Source: Hydractinia symbiolongicarpus (Eukaryota > Cnidaria > Hydrozoa > Anthoathecata > Hydractiniidae). From it: a stretch of DNA of 64,000 nt. A program made the translations under genes and the position numbers. The stretch is taken from NCBI RefSeq assembly GCF_029227915.1, contig NC_079879.1:14138001-14202000 (forward strand). Direction: 5' to 3'. This document shows positions 45,061 to 55,781 of the stretch, piece after piece (within the stretch, counting starts at the first letter, position 1; the number at the start of each line of letters is the position of its first letter). Under the pieces are notes generated by a model. That model worked only from the letters and a program-made list of their open reading frames with translations, searched no databases and was not told the origin of the DNA.

Positions 45061-48000
45061 TTAAGCGGGTCGAAATTGATTTTTAAAAGAATGCATCAAA
45101 ATTTATAACTGGGAAGTTTACTTGTGCCCTTGGATACACTTTTTGAGCTTTTTATTAATGCTGTATGTCAATACTTGCCTTCTTGTGAAGAAGGATGTTC
45201 CATGTTAAGGTTGTTATCTGATGTTAGGGTACATTATGATGTCAATTATCTCTAAAGATTTGACTGCGATAAAAAAAAGTTAATTAAGAACAGAACATTT
45301 CGTGTATATACGGCCATGACTTAAACTCCTTACATTTTGTTGGTCTTGCTTTCCTGATCTGGCTTGTCGTAGTAGCTTTACTGATGTAGCTAGGGAGCTA
45401 AATACTATTTTTAAATTCTTCTAAAATTACTTTTACTAGCTAATATAGCTAGCTAGCTACACAAAATAGTGTTTTAATTACCTTTAAAAAACCTTTGTCC
45501 TGCTTTGCATAATTTTATCAACAAGGATGCTGATAAGCCGCATACGCCGTAAAAAGTTAGGGCGAGTCCGGTGTTTTGAAAAAATTCAAGCATTGGCTCA
45601 AAAAAACTCGCATAACGATGCCCGAAAAAAGCGCCTTCTTTCAACTGTCATCCGCATTGTATGTTACAAGGAATTGCATTTCGTGAATGCTCCGGGTGAG
45701 TTAGGGAGAGTTCGGGGAAGTGCGTGCAGTTTCAGAGGACAACCAATAATTCCATTCAAAAAGCTGCTTGCACCGAACAGTCAAGGTGAACTGATAATTA
45801 GCCAATAACATGATAATTAGTCGTTGCAGTATAACTATACGCTACCCACAGTATAATTGTTGTTACAGGCTTCTTTGTGTTCTTCACTTTTCATGTTTTT
45901 TCTCGAAATCAGAATAACATCTTCTTAAATAACATGACATACTGCTACAGTAACACTATTATCTTCTTGGTACAAGTGTTTCTTTTTCCTATTTTTGGTT
46001 TTAATTGAAGTACAACTTTATGTGGATCTATATAAATATAGATGGCTATGGGGAGATCGATAACGAAGAAATGTATGGAAATTTAAGTAAAAAAAATTTA
46101 TATCGTATAATTAGCTGTATAAGCGGCTAATTATACTGCACCCTATATATAATTATTCTGCATCGGCTAACCATTCTGTTGCTTGTTAATTATCAGATCT
46201 CCTTGAGTGCCTAACAGCTAGATATTTTGTTGAAAAAATGGACCCTAATTAGCTTGAAAAACTTTCTTGACCTTACCTAAAGTATCACAATATATTTTTT
46301 AAAGATTTCTTAGAAAAGACTTGATTTTAAAAATCTCATGATGTGTGTTTACCCTTTTTTGTTTCAACTTGTTGAATTCAATTCGAAATTTCAAAAGTTA
46401 GATATGTTCAACTTTTTCAATTTGTCAAACAAACAATGACCAATAAATTTCCTCAAAATCAAAAAAAGAATAATAAACAATGAAATTTGTTAAATTCAAT
46501 AAATCGATTTCGACAAAATATATCCTGTATTGTCCACAGTTTGAAAATCATGTATCGCCTGCTTAAAATGTTACTTGTTTAACAATGATTTCGAAAGCTG
46601 TTACACCAGGATATGTCGCAATCAACGTGAAATGTTCTTTGATTGGGTGTCCCTAATCTCCAGTGGAGGATTCGAAGTATCGTATGTATGAAGTAAAGGA
46701 TGTTGTGTGGGTAAAGGGATGACCTAAAAACAAGGGCTTCATCAGACGCACAGGCCTTGTTTCTTATACCGCTTTCTGCTCGGGTAGTGAAATTGATCCG
46801 TGATAGAATCAAAACAACCCGGCCTGGCGTAAGCGGTCGGTCATTTCGAAGGGTCTGTTTATAACGGAAGGGTTACCTCTATATATTTCTTTCTCGATTT
46901 GTTTGTTGGCCATGATTTACAGATTTTGTAAGTAATCGATAACAAACCACGTGCGATGATTAGCGAGGTGAAAAAGGAAAGGGAAAAATGTGCTTTCTCG
47001 TTGCTAAAGAAGACTGAGTCACGTTATTTCATGGGTAAATATAATTGGTAGGTAAAGGGCACCTGTAATGGTGAGATTTTAATTGGTTGAGAGCACCACT
47101 GCGCCTCGGGTAAGTGACGTAATGTACAGTTTGTGAGTAGCAAATATACAACAAGGTAGAGGGGCAGTGCTAGAGACGTGGAACAGGCGCGCCTGGGGGT
47201 AATCTGGATGAATAGAAAACTAGGCTAACGGCCGAGCTAGCGTGTATGTACAGTTCTAAAAGCCGTTAAATGTGCACAGCGTTAGTCTTCACTGTAAATG
47301 AATAAAGGAAATGGTGAAGGTACTCATACACCCTTCCCTTCCGTGTATACGGACTCTCGAAACGCGGGTCCACCGCAGAGCTGGCTGTATTTGCTGGATT
47401 AAAAAAACTTTTTTTGATTGGTGAACTACGCGGCGAGTAAGGTCTGTTCAGGGCCAAGTGCGTAACAAAGGGCCGGGCGAACTGAAATAAAATAGCCAAA
47501 GGAGCAATCAATCGAAAATAAGACTAAAAACATAAGGGGTTTGATATCAAAAATTGATGAAATAACAAGAGTTATATTGACAGTCGTGATTATATAATAC
47601 AATTATCTCTAAAGATTTGACTTTTAAAGATTTATAATATAAGTATTATACATAACATGTTAATTCGTTACAAATAGAATAATATCCATTTTATTTGATC
47701 CGTACCACGTGGTAGTGGTAATTGTTTGTAATACATTCTATTTCATAAGATTACAGCCGGTATCGCAGTAGGTTACTTCAGTAATACATCAACAGTGATG
47801 GCGGTTCGCTGGGTTACATTCTCATGTTGTTTTAGTATAAAAATCGCAATATTGCTGTTTCCCACGTGTTTCCTAATAGACTTTTCGTATTGTTGTCTAG
47901 TGTCGTAATAAATTATTTGATACTGGTATAGCAAAAAAACGTCATTATCGAACAGTAGGTGATTGGATTTACAATATTCCACCATTATTGTTACGTCATT

Positions 48001-48254
48001 GTTTATTTTTACTAACATGATTGTAGCTTTTTTGCATCACATTTTTTAATTCGATTGGTTATGGTAATCCATCTGTTCTAGCATGATAACTAGTTTGTAA
48101 ATACAAAGGGATAGGTAGGTGGTTCGTGTTATAGGAAATAATAATGGAGTTATAGTAAATAATGATCTTGAAAATTTTCAGGTTTATATTAAGTCTTAAA
48201 TCATTTCGGTTTTGTGAGGACTAGTGAGACCCAGTTAACCTTACGGTTGGGAGC
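45061..48254. other. 3.2-kb stretch without recognised gene
   Basis: The frames at 45527-45808 (+), 46579-46812 (-), 47266-47511 (-) and 47773-48018 (-) have no domain that I know. A GC-richer patch at 46800-47250 may be another repeat. AGCTAGCT runs occur near 45440-45460. Confidence 0.35.
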
Positions 48255-48560
48255 TTATACAATCCTTGCCTTGACAAGTAAATCCTTGATATTTTTATGC
48301 CGCATAGTTGCAATAATGGAAGAGTCAGGCCAAATTTTATTGAGCTTTTGGTCATTCTCTATAAGGTGCCAGTGTTTATAAATAATTTTTTTGATTGTAG
48401 TATTGTCCTTGGAATAGTGTGTGGAGAAAACTATATACCTTTGAGTATTATCTGTTTTATGTGTATCGTGATAAAGTACATCCTTTTGTGATAAGTTTTT
48501 TATTTTTTCATGTTTTCTTGTATTAGTTTTTGGGGGTATCCTCGGTTTTTGAGGACCCAT
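48255..48560 (-). pseudogene. Penelope-like element fragment (RT-to-GIY-YIG linker)
   Basis: The 101-aa frame reads VFSTHYSKDNTTIKKIIYKH, WHLIENDQKLNKIW and IATMRHKNIKDLLVKARIV. The pattern 'F.T.Y......I..I..KHWHL...D..L..I......FRR..NL.DLLV.A' occurs between the reverse transcriptase and the GIY-YIG endonuclease of Penelope-like retroelements. Neither catalytic domain is readable on either side. It stops about 50 bp left of the first Polinton gene. Confidence 0.55.
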
Positions 48561-48608
48561 TCCAAGTTTTTTAATGCTTATTTAATGTAAAAAAAATTAG
48601 CAAAGGCG

Positions 48609-48962
48609 TTATTCTCGTGGTAATCCCTTACATGTTTCCGTTTGTTGAACAACCACCGTATAGCCGTCACCGACGCGGAGTCTACAATATGCATTTTTCA
48701 ATACAAGTAATGATATTTTTCCCTCTGCCTGGCTGTTGAGAATAGCCGCGTTGTTCTCGATTTTGTACAGGCCGTTCATGATCTAAATTCGAATCACCCT
48801 CTGATCAGGCCCCACTTTCCGTATAGTGATATCGTTATTGGTATATAGGTTCAACCATCTGGGCCTGATACTGATAGATTTCAGTGCAACGCGGGTGTCC
48901 TGTCCCAGGTAGTCTTCGGAAATCGTAGGTTTATCTATGTCAGTGATGTACAACTGTCTCAT
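48609..48962 (-). pseudogene. Polinton minor capsid (penton-like) protein, partial
   Basis: From ATG 48962 the frame reads DYLGQDTRVALKSISIRPRW, has one TAG at 48783-48785, and continues in the same frame NGLYKIENNAAILNSQAEGK, then NAYCRLRVGDGYTVV. The alternating beta-strand pattern with 'ITIR...I.I..GLYKIE..N.AIL' resembles the single jelly-roll penton of Polintons. It ends at a TAA (48609-48611) well short of the usual length, so the C-terminal half is lost. The assignment rests on pattern memory. Confidence 0.45.
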
Positions 48963-49189
48963 CTTCTTTTGTTTAAAGAAATGAACATCTATCAATACAA
49001 TAACTCTGAAAATTATAGGGGTGAATGGCCACTTGGCGTTACAAATTTGGAGCATCAGGACCTGTACGTGAGTACAGACTCCCATATTTCCGTGGTATTC
49101 CCGGAGTTCACCAACGGAGTTCCCAACAACCTACCTTGATGACCCCGTTAATGTAAATTGGAAAGGACAGGCATTGGATTACTGGAATT

Positions 49190-49810
49190 TTTCACGTTAA
49201 TTTCGCTACCCATTGCGCAACTACCGCATTAGGCATCTCTGCCAAGCAGATGACGGGCTCCGTACCTCTCATCAACAGCATTTTTAAATTCCATGTCTGT
49301 TACCACATTCGTCGAATTATAGCAAGAATGAAGGCCCCCATGCCGAATAATGATGGGTTCTCACGGTATAAAAACCCATACTCGACCTCAGGGTATGCAC
49401 AAGTCTGTCGCGAATATAACGCGGATCCGGATGCGTTGTATAAATTCAAGGCGGTCATGTCCTCATTGACGAATGGTAGATGGTGGCCGCAGGTTGATGA
49501 GGACTGGGCCAAGTTCATCATGCCGACAAGTCGTGGTCTGACGTCCGAAGGGTTGACCAAGCTGAGTGAGAGTATCAGGTGCTAAGGCATCCCTTCTAGG
49601 GACCGGTGCCGATAACTATACAGCAAGGCAAATTCTAGTACAGAAGTTTGAGGCTGTGGTAAAACGTCAAGAATATGTAAGCAATAACATCACCGAATTC
49701 CAAAAAGTACTCCAGTATGCCAGGACCCCAGTGAACTTTGCAGACATGCACGGCGTTTACATGTTGCCTTCCGATATGAATCTGCGTATGGGGAGGATTT
49801 TCGGCTAACA
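49190..49810 (+). pseudogene. Conserved Polinton structural-type protein, one frameshift
   Basis: The first frame (to 49585) reads MTGSVPLINSIFKFHVCYHI, RRIIARMKAPMPN and ADPDALYKFKAV. After a shift near 49570 the second reads TARQILVQKFEAVVKRQEYV and YMLPSDMNLRMGRI. I know a similar protein beside the capsid genes of cnidarian Mavericks, but its job is not established. The aromatic, basic N-terminal half and position between penton-like and capsid genes suggest a virion or assembly role. Start upstream of 49250 uncertain. Confidence 0.45.
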
Positions 49811-49839
49811 ATAATATTTTAATTGCTCCGATAAGTGCG

Positions 49840-50100
49840 ATGATTGGCATAAGGTTTAACTTAAATAACAGACCTATTGTGCGTCATGCATCTACCACAC
49901 CCCTTAAGCATACTGCTAAATCACCTATATATACCCCAAAGCATGACACGCATCCTATACCTCCAAAGCATACCACACCCCATATAGCCGATCATACCAT
50001 ACCATCCATACCTCCCGGGCCTACCACATCGATCCCCATACCTGAACAACACACCCCCCCCAAAAAAAAAATCAACACGAGGATACCAAGACCTCAATAA
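49840..50100 (+). CDS. Pro/Thr-rich tail frame of Polinton
   Basis: This 86-aa frame is dominated by Pro, Thr, His and Lys (KHDTHPIPPKHTTPHIADHT and similar). It directly follows the previous gene and may be its C-terminal extension or a separate protein. There is no domain. The C-rich run before the stop (50051-50069) adds uncertainty. Confidence 0.3.
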   Translation: MIGIRFNLNNRPIVRHASTTPLKHTAKSPIYTPKHDTHPIPPKHTTPHIADHTIPSIPPGPTTSIPIPEQHTPPKKKINTRIPRPQ

Positions 50101-50156
50101 TCACTATGGAGGTCGGGATTATTTTGGCATATATATGGCTGCGAAAAAAGCAGGTG

Positions 50157-50929
50157 TTATTTCATGTATAGCACGACAAACCCGACAGCGGCAGCGGCTG
50201 CCATATAAAGATGCCTAGTCGCATATGTAACGATGGTTAACGTTACCCTCAAAAAGAAGGAAACTACAGTACCGATGATGCCGGGTAATGCAGCGCTTGC
50301 CTTTCCTGCCAGATGTTTCAGGAAGTTTCCCAGCATTTCAAGTTGCTTCTCTATAAATCCTTTTCCACCACCTCCCGCTGCACTTCCTCCCGCAGCACCT
50401 GCCGCTGCACTTCCTCCTGTAACGGCAAGGACAATGGTGGAAACCAGTAGACCAATAGCAGACACGATACTCGCTATGGTTATACCCTGCTCCTGGAACA
50501 ATATCTTCAATTTTTCAAGTATATATATATCTTTGGATAGCAAGCCATGAGATTCAATTTCGAGATCCATTCTTTCATTAAGCGTTTTTAGCCTGGCCTC
50601 CAGATTTTCTATATCCACATCAATATTGGAATTCCCTTGCCCCTCAGCCTTCTGCTTCTTGAGATCTTCTAAACTGGCTTTCACCATTGTAATCTCACTG
50701 TTGTATAACGCCATATTGGCCTCATGTAGATTCAGGGCACCCCTTATGGTTTGAATTCTTTTGTCACGACCTTTCCTCTCGCGCTCCAAGATCCATCCCA
50801 GATGAATCTTGGAGCTCCATATCGGACCCCCCCCCCCCCCCCCGGCAAACGATTCTGAATGGTGTCTTCCGTCTCATCTATAATGCTATCCATATCCTTC
50901 ACATGTTTTTCATACCCACCTGGCCCCAT
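50157..50929 (-). pseudogene. Polinton coiled-coil membrane protein
   Basis: From about 50789 the frame has a coiled coil (DVDIENLEARLKTLNERMDL), then three hydrophobic segments near residues 102-122 (ITIASIVSAIGLLVSTIVLA), 166-187 and 192-209, with a Gly/Ala/Ser-rich linker GGSAAAGAAGGSAAGGGG. The 'ITIASI..AIG' start followed by a Gly-rich loop and 'LPGIIGT..S' is familiar from cnidarian Mavericks. Its role is unknown; membrane or inner-capsid association is likely. The N-terminal piece (50929-50800) is in another frame, separated at the 17-C homopolymer (50827-50843). Confidence 0.5.
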
Positions 50930-51443
50930 CGGACCTACCTAGCGATTCCATCTTGATATAATCTGCCTCATGCTCCATACGATCCATGAGATTCTTGGCC
51001 CTTGCTTTACCCCCTTTATTTGGTGTTCTGGTAGTATAGTCTTCAAAACCCATAGCCCTCACCATACCTACCTTCAAATTCTTTACGATAGTATTGGGGG
51101 CAAGGAAACCCGTACCATCTTGCCTCATAATCTTTTCAGTAATATCCTCCCCTTTGAAAAGAAGACAATTTCTCTCCATAGTAAAATCAAGATAATTTTT
51201 CATGGATAGTTTCCCAATCCCGGGAGCATCCCTAATATGCATGTATAGATCGCCGACTATTGATTGTAAAAGTTTCCACCTGGCATTACTTGCCGGAACA
51301 CCATGATCCTCTCCATGCCATTGTCCCGGCGTTGAAGTCCCGGATGTTCCGGGGAGTTGCGTTGATTGTTGGGTATCCTCTTTGTCGCCTTTATCATCAT
51401 GCCCACCAATATCCTCCTCGGGCGTGAATATTGGATTATCCAT
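50910..51443 (-). CDS. Unrecognised Polinton protein, 177 aa
   Basis: The frame is intact. It has an acidic, Ser/Gly/Pro-rich N-terminus (DIGGHDDKGDKEDTQQS), then an alpha/beta-looking C-terminal half (LQSIVGDLYMHIRDAPGIGK; LNFTM-like LDFTMERNCLLFKGEDITEK). It is divergent from the capsid gene with start codons overlapping (51443 on -, 51431 on +). The frame could continue into the coiled-coil membrane gene if the shift at about 50935 is an error, which would make one longer protein. I do not know the family. Confidence 0.45.
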   Translation of the reverse strand: MDNPIFTPEEDIGGHDDKGDKEDTQQSTQLPGTSGTSTPGQWHGEDHGVPASNARWKLLQSIVGDLYMHIRDAPGIGKLSMKNYLDFTMERNCLLFKGEDITEKIMRQDGTGFLAPNTIVKNLKVGMVRAMGFEDYTTRTPNKGGKARAKNLMDRMEHEADYIKMESLGRSDGARWV

Positions 51444-52480
51444 TTATTTACAACATTTTCATCCCTATAATAAATATAGTGAACTCATACGGTACATTGA
51501 TGGACCCCTACGCAGAAAGCAAGCAGCTCCTGGGTATGAAAGATAGGAGACAAAGGGTTCAGTTTTCCCATATCCCATCAACAATTGACCAGAAAGAAGA
51601 TCTATATGTTGACATACTCAACATTTTCAAAATGATGTCATTATCCCGGGTAGTCTCAAGCTCTTATTTGATTTGGCATTAACAGGGAGCAATACGACAC
51701 GTACGATCGTGTCAAACATAGGCAAATCCTTGGTGAAGAATCTACGTATTACCCTGAATAACAAAGAAGTTCAGAATATAAGCGGCTACAACATTTTGGC
51801 ATTGTACCGAGATTTATGGCTATCCAAGTTTGAGCGCAACAACAATCTGATATTGGAGGGTGTTAACCCCAATGACGGCACAATCAGGGACCTGCAGGTC
51901 AAGGCCGCTGGTCATGTAGGAACAGAGGAAGAGAAAGCTATTGTAAAAGCCTATGGAAACAGGAGATTTACCCCTGTTACCAGCATGCCTGTACGACAGA
52001 TTACAGTTCATCATCAATATTGCGCCCTACAGCGATGTCATCAAGGATGCAGGGACGGCAGCCTCGGAGTCTACAGCAGCTAAATCAGCCGATTCCATAT
52101 ATAGGATTAGTAATATCAAATTGGAGTTTGATAAGATTACTCATGAGGGCTTGGCAAGTGCGATGGTGTCAAGATATTCGGGACTCGCCATGCCTTATGA
52201 AAGAGTACTCAGGATGAAGGTGCTTACCATGAAAAAATCGGAAACCAGCGACATCATGCAGATTGATAGTCCCTCCAAATCGTTCAAGGGCGTACTGCTA
52301 CTGTTTTTAGACCCAGGAAAAGTAAAACTCTATGCTGGTGTCAACGAGACATTTTACAACCCAAAAATCGAGAAGATCACCGTCACAGTGGAAGGGGAAC
52401 CGAACGAATTGAACAGTCAATGCAATGTTACCCAAAGACCATCTTGAACAAATCATCAACATTTTTGGCAGACGTGGGAT
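51431..52480 (+). pseudogene. Polinton major capsid protein (double jelly-roll type)
   Basis: Three frames read in order. 51431-51640 has DPYAESKQLLGMKDRRQRVQ and STIDQKEDLYVDI. 51645-51990 has ALTGSNTTRTIVSNIGKSLV, KNLRITLNNKEVQNISGYNI and RDLWLSKFERNNNLI. 51985-52447 has FIINIAPYSDVIKDAG, SIYRISNIKLEFDKI, KSFKGVLLLFLDPGKV and FYNPKIEKITVTVEGEPN. This order (DRRQR start, 'LGK.LV.KL.I', 'ISNI.LE.D', 'KGVLLLF.DP', 'FYNP.I.KV.VT..G.PN') is that of the cnidarian Polinton capsid protein, which forms pseudo-hexameric capsomers. There are two frameshifts, then a run into integrase sequence near 52470. Not functional as it stands. Confidence 0.7.
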
Positions 52481-53180
52481 CGGGATCGATGTAGCCTCGA
52501 GGTACAAGGTAGCAAGACCCTTGAGAACAAAGAAGGCCAGCGAGGTCGCCGACATGATCAAAGATATCTACAAAGCGGGACCTTTACACTACCATAAAAC
52601 CTCCCAGTGCGATGATAGTAGTGAGTTCAAATAAGATGTGAGCAAGCTCTTGGAAGGTAAGGTTGTTGAAATTAAGAGGGCCACCACGAAATATCATCAC
52701 ACGTTCACCGCATTCGTCGAAGCACACAATAAAGTCCTTGCTGAAAGACTCTTCAAGCCTCAAGATGCCCAGAAGTTGGCATCCGACGAGACTAGCAGCA
52801 CCTGGGACAAGCATTTGTATACTATCGTCAAAAGCCTCAACAATACCAAGACTGCCATGATAAACATGAAGCCTAGCAAGGCTATCAAGCTCGAAGATGT
52901 CCCACTTGCAAAGGGTGAGGAATATCCTGAAGAGAAACCCCTACCTGGGGATGGGCTTTACCTCTATCTGTTACAACCCGGGAAAAAGCATGGTGATGCA
53001 AAACGACGTGCAACCGACGCCTTTTAGAGCAAACATACTAACAGGTTGGATAGGATCGGGACGGGTAGTCGTATGCTATACTATTTGAAGGATGGCCCTG
53101 ATCGTAGCTTCGTCTCGGAAGAGTTGATGCTTATTCCCGAAGATGTTGAAGTTTCATCGGAACATGTTAAAAAGTGGTAG
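52425..53180 (+). pseudogene. Polinton retroviral-type integrase (rve), two in-frame stops
   Basis: One frame carries the whole core. The first catalytic Asp is in GIGIDVASRYKVARPL, the second in QCDDSSEFK, and the Glu in AFVEAHNKVLAE: an intact D,D-x-E triad. The chromo-like C-terminal region has PLPGDGLYLYLLQPGK, RRATDAF, YYLKDGPDRSFVSEELMLIP and ends VKKW-TAG at 53178-53180. Stops interrupt at 52632-52634 (TAA) and 53025-53027 (TAG). The N-terminal zinc-binding part is missing. Instead the frame starts MLPKDHLEQIINIFG, which looks like the capsid C-terminus, so a deletion has joined the two genes. The enzyme would insert the element's ends into host DNA. Confidence 0.8.
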
Positions 53181-53233
53181 GGCTCGTAATTTTTAATACT
53201 ACCCGTGGTAGTAGTATTAAAATTAGTGCCTGC

Positions 53234-54032
53234 TTACGACATATCAATATCGAACATACCTTCGAATAGCTCCCGCGTATCATCGTCGGGCAACGTGAAG
53301 TGATTTAGATAATAATTTTCGGTACCAAGACAATCGTCTCTGAATCGACACCAAGCATGTACGGCATTGGGATCGTCGCATTCAGGGTTTCTCACGGTCA
53401 TCTCGGGATACATTGCCTTTAATATATTTATTCTTGTGCTGAGCTGCTTGCGTTGGCATCGTATCATATAATGCTCATGTATGCCTTTCCTTCCATGCTG
53501 ATGAGGGTCGTTTTTATCAACCACACATAGTACGGTATCATATTGGGGTCGGTGCGGGACATGTATTTCTTTAAGTCTCGCATTTTCCTTGGCCTGTACC
53601 TCAAGTTCGTCCCCGAGTACCATGAGCTGACTATCCCTGCCGTCTAGATCATCCTCGAGTATAGCAACGGCAATATATCTATCCTCGACAGCTTGACGCT
53701 GCTTCTAAAGTTCATCCTGTAGCTTTTTCACACCTGCACTGGCTAGCCATTTAACTAGCCCCACAGACTTGTGCTTTCGGGAACGACGGATGATTTCCAA
53801 TGCTTGATCCAATGTGACAAAGACGCCATGTGGATTTCTCCCTCTTCCGAAGGAGTCGGTGGTACCGACTCCCCCTCAACCCCACAATTTCGTGCCTTGT
53901 TTTGGTTTCCCCGACCAAATATTTAAAATTACCCAAAAAACGACCAATATCTGCCCTTTTGAAGAGGAGTTGGTTTTGATTGTTGGTTAGGGTTTCAATG
54001 GTCTCCGTGTTGAACTTAACCTGCAGCGACAT
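53234..54032 (-). pseudogene. BRO/MSV199-like protein of Polinton, frameshifted
   Basis: From ATG 54032 the frame reads LLFKRADIGRFLGNFKY, matching the MSV199/Bro-N type of N-terminal domain ('F..ADI...LG...I...'). After shifts around 53890 and 53700, the frame at 53623-53234 carries ENARLKEIHVPHRP, LCVVDKNDP, YMIRCQRKQLSTRINILKAM and PDDDTRELFEGMFD, the C-terminal part found in the same proteins of large DNA viruses and Mavericks. Such proteins bind DNA and their role in Polintons is unclear. Confidence 0.55.
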
Positions 54033-54044
54033 ATTTCTAATATA

Positions 54045-54439
54045 TCGATGAAGGTCGGAGGACCTTTTGACATGTTGTCACCTGCCCACATAGGTTGCGT
54101 ATTGGTGTAATGTAGTCTTTTCGCTACCTCATCAAGTGATGGAGTATCTCCATTTTCCTTATATTTAATTGGTACCTTGTGATCAATATGCTACTCTCCA
54201 TAATTGTCCCAATTCATACCCTCAGAAAACCGGCCTTAAATATGGGCCCGCAGCGCAGCGATATCGCACCCTAGGTATTCCTGGGAGCTGAGTTCCTTAT
54301 TTCCCCGCAGGGCGTAGTAGGTTTGGTTTCCTACCTTATGGGACAGATGACCGGCAGGGTCGCATATAGGGCATTGCTGCCTTAGTTTTAGATGGTCGCA
54401 GATACTTCCACCTCCACAGTCCCTACAGCGGGATCTCAT
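54045..54439 (-). pseudogene. Zinc-ribbon HNH endonuclease-like protein, two TAG stops
   Basis: The frame starts with CRDCGGGSICDH and QQCPICDPAGHLSH, Cys/His repeats of a kind often found in HNH proteins. It continues SSQEYLGCDIAALRAHI-stop, then GRFSEGMNWDNYGE-stop-HIDHKVPIKY and NTQPMWAGDNMSKG. HIDH gives the H-N-H nuclease core with the later N (DNMSK). The two stops are at 54236-54238 and about 54193-54195; both lie in one frame, so the gene has decayed only by nonsense changes. It may be a homing-type nuclease that spread with the Polinton. Confidence 0.65.
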
Positions 54440-54522
54440 CCTTTCATGCTAGCAGTTTGAACAATTACATTTTCTTTCCATATTGATTCGTTTTTGTCTC
54501 CGGGGACATAAACGAGTTGTGC

Positions 54523-55103
54523 TCACTCCAAAATATTCCAAGCTCCGGGATATTCAAGCCCTACGTATAGACATGCATGCCTGGACCTTTTCAGACATGC
54601 TTTTATATCATACCAGTTGGGGATCATGTTGGTTTCATCGTCTATCAATTTCATATCCGAGCGCTCATGAGGGTACCTGAGGAAGAGCTGTTTCTTCTGC
54701 CTTCTCAAATTTTTTGGCAGGGCTGTATATGATTGCGTTAAAAGCCACAGGTTATGCTTGAGATGCCTTCCCGAAATAGCCAGCTCTAGCAAGGGATGCC
54801 TTTTTATTGAGGCTCTCGTCAGAGATCATATCATCAACCACGAAAAGACTCTCCTCTCACGCCAGCAATGAGGATAATTTCGCTATTTATTCGAAAAGCT
54901 GGTCCCTGGGGTCTATCAGGAACACATAGCTATCCTTTCAAAGCGAGGCTTTCTCTAGGTATGTCCTGTTCCACCGCAATGTCGGGCAGAGGGTGATGAT
55001 ATTGTTGTAGTGTCCATTATATTCCTGCTCGAGGAGGTTCAGTACACGCTGTGTTTTTCCGCAAGACGTCGAACCTGTGAAAATTTCTGTTTGTGAGTCC
55101 ATC
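54523..55103 (-). pseudogene. Polinton packaging ATPase (FtsK/HerA-type)
   Basis: The start ATG 55103 is followed at once by the Walker A loop (TGSTSCGKT, about 55054-55080) and a helix VLNLLEQEYNGHYN. A Walker B-like LFVVDDMISDESL lies near 54850, and the C-terminal block SGRHLKHNLWLLTQSYTALP then KNLRRQKKQLFLRYPHERSD is intact in the frame 54792-54523. Two stops (after QLFE and after LSSLLA) and at least one frameshift near 54790 break it. The family pumps DNA into capsids. It lies downstream of the zinc-finger gene on the same strand. Confidence 0.75.
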
Positions 55104-55218
55104 TAGTAGGACCATTTCTTATTATGAACCTTGGGGTATACCCCCCAACAGCCCGAACATACCCATGTACACCCGTGGTTATTCACCAGGGACCACCGAC
55201 AGGCAGCGCAAAGCTTAG

Positions 55219-55392
55219 TTAATGGCTGTCTAAATCAACGTCTTCAATGACCCTATTTTTAGGAGCCGCCTGCCTCTCCTTGGCCCTGGCTAGGCAGGCC
55301 AGGTAGGTCTTAGTCCGACCATTACACCTGATTTTAAACTTGTGTAGCGCTAATATTTGCTTACAGATCCTACAACATTTTTTATCCGCCAT
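55219..55392 (-). CDS. 57-aa zinc-finger microprotein of Polinton
   Basis: An intact frame from ATG 55392 to TAA 55219-55221. It starts MADKKCCRICKQILALHKFK and has a second Cys pair position in RCNGRTKTYLACLARAKER. The pattern C-x2-C-x7-F-x-(12)-C-x-(A/K)C-like, followed by basic residues, is like the short 'C..C......F.......C..C' zinc proteins often seen in cnidarian Mavericks and large DNA viruses. It may bind nucleic acid. Length fits. Confidence 0.5.
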   Translation of the reverse strand: MADKKCCRICKQILALHKFKIRCNGRTKTYLACLARAKERQAAPKNRVIEDVDLDSH

Positions 55393-55505
55393 TTTATTGT
55401 TTCCGGTAGCTATTCTGAGACATATCGGTTACCCTTGGCCATATCAACTCGTTTTTGCCCTTGGGGACAAACACGAGTTTTTGCCGGACATTTATTTTGG
55501 GGATA

Positions 55506-55778
55506 TCAGGGACTTCTTGTACCACCCTGCTTAATTGCATATTCGTCGAACAGTATTGCTGCACTCATATACCCGGCTAGTTTAAGACCATCTTCCAAAT
55601 CCATTTTGACCCCGGACCTGGAAACCCTCAGGGCCTTTTTTCTTCCCATAGCGATCAGAACTGTGTACGACACGAGCCTGACAGACTCCCATAGTGCATC
55701 GATTATCATGGTTTCCTTCGGTCCCATGTTTTCATCATGTTTGTTTGTTGCCATTTTATTAGTATCATTTTTTAGCAA
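55506..55778 (-). CDS. Unrecognised 90-aa Polinton protein
   Basis: An intact frame. The first internal Met in good context gives MATNKHDENMGPKETMIIDA. The remainder is amphipathic (LWESVRLVSYTVLIAMGRKK, then KMDLEDGLKLAGYMSAAILF). I have a faint memory of similar short frames between ATPase and polymerase in cnidarian Mavericks, with 'MDLED..KL..YM', but no function is known. Confidence 0.45.
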   Translation of the reverse strand: MLKNDTNKMATNKHDENMGPKETMIIDALWESVRLVSYTVLIAMGRKKALRVSRSGVKMDLEDGLKLAGYMSAAILFDEYAIKQGGTRSP

Positions 55779-55781
55779 AAT

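Noticed and set aside
50233-50550. 105-aa + strand frame
   Set aside because: Antisense of the coiled-coil membrane protein gene.
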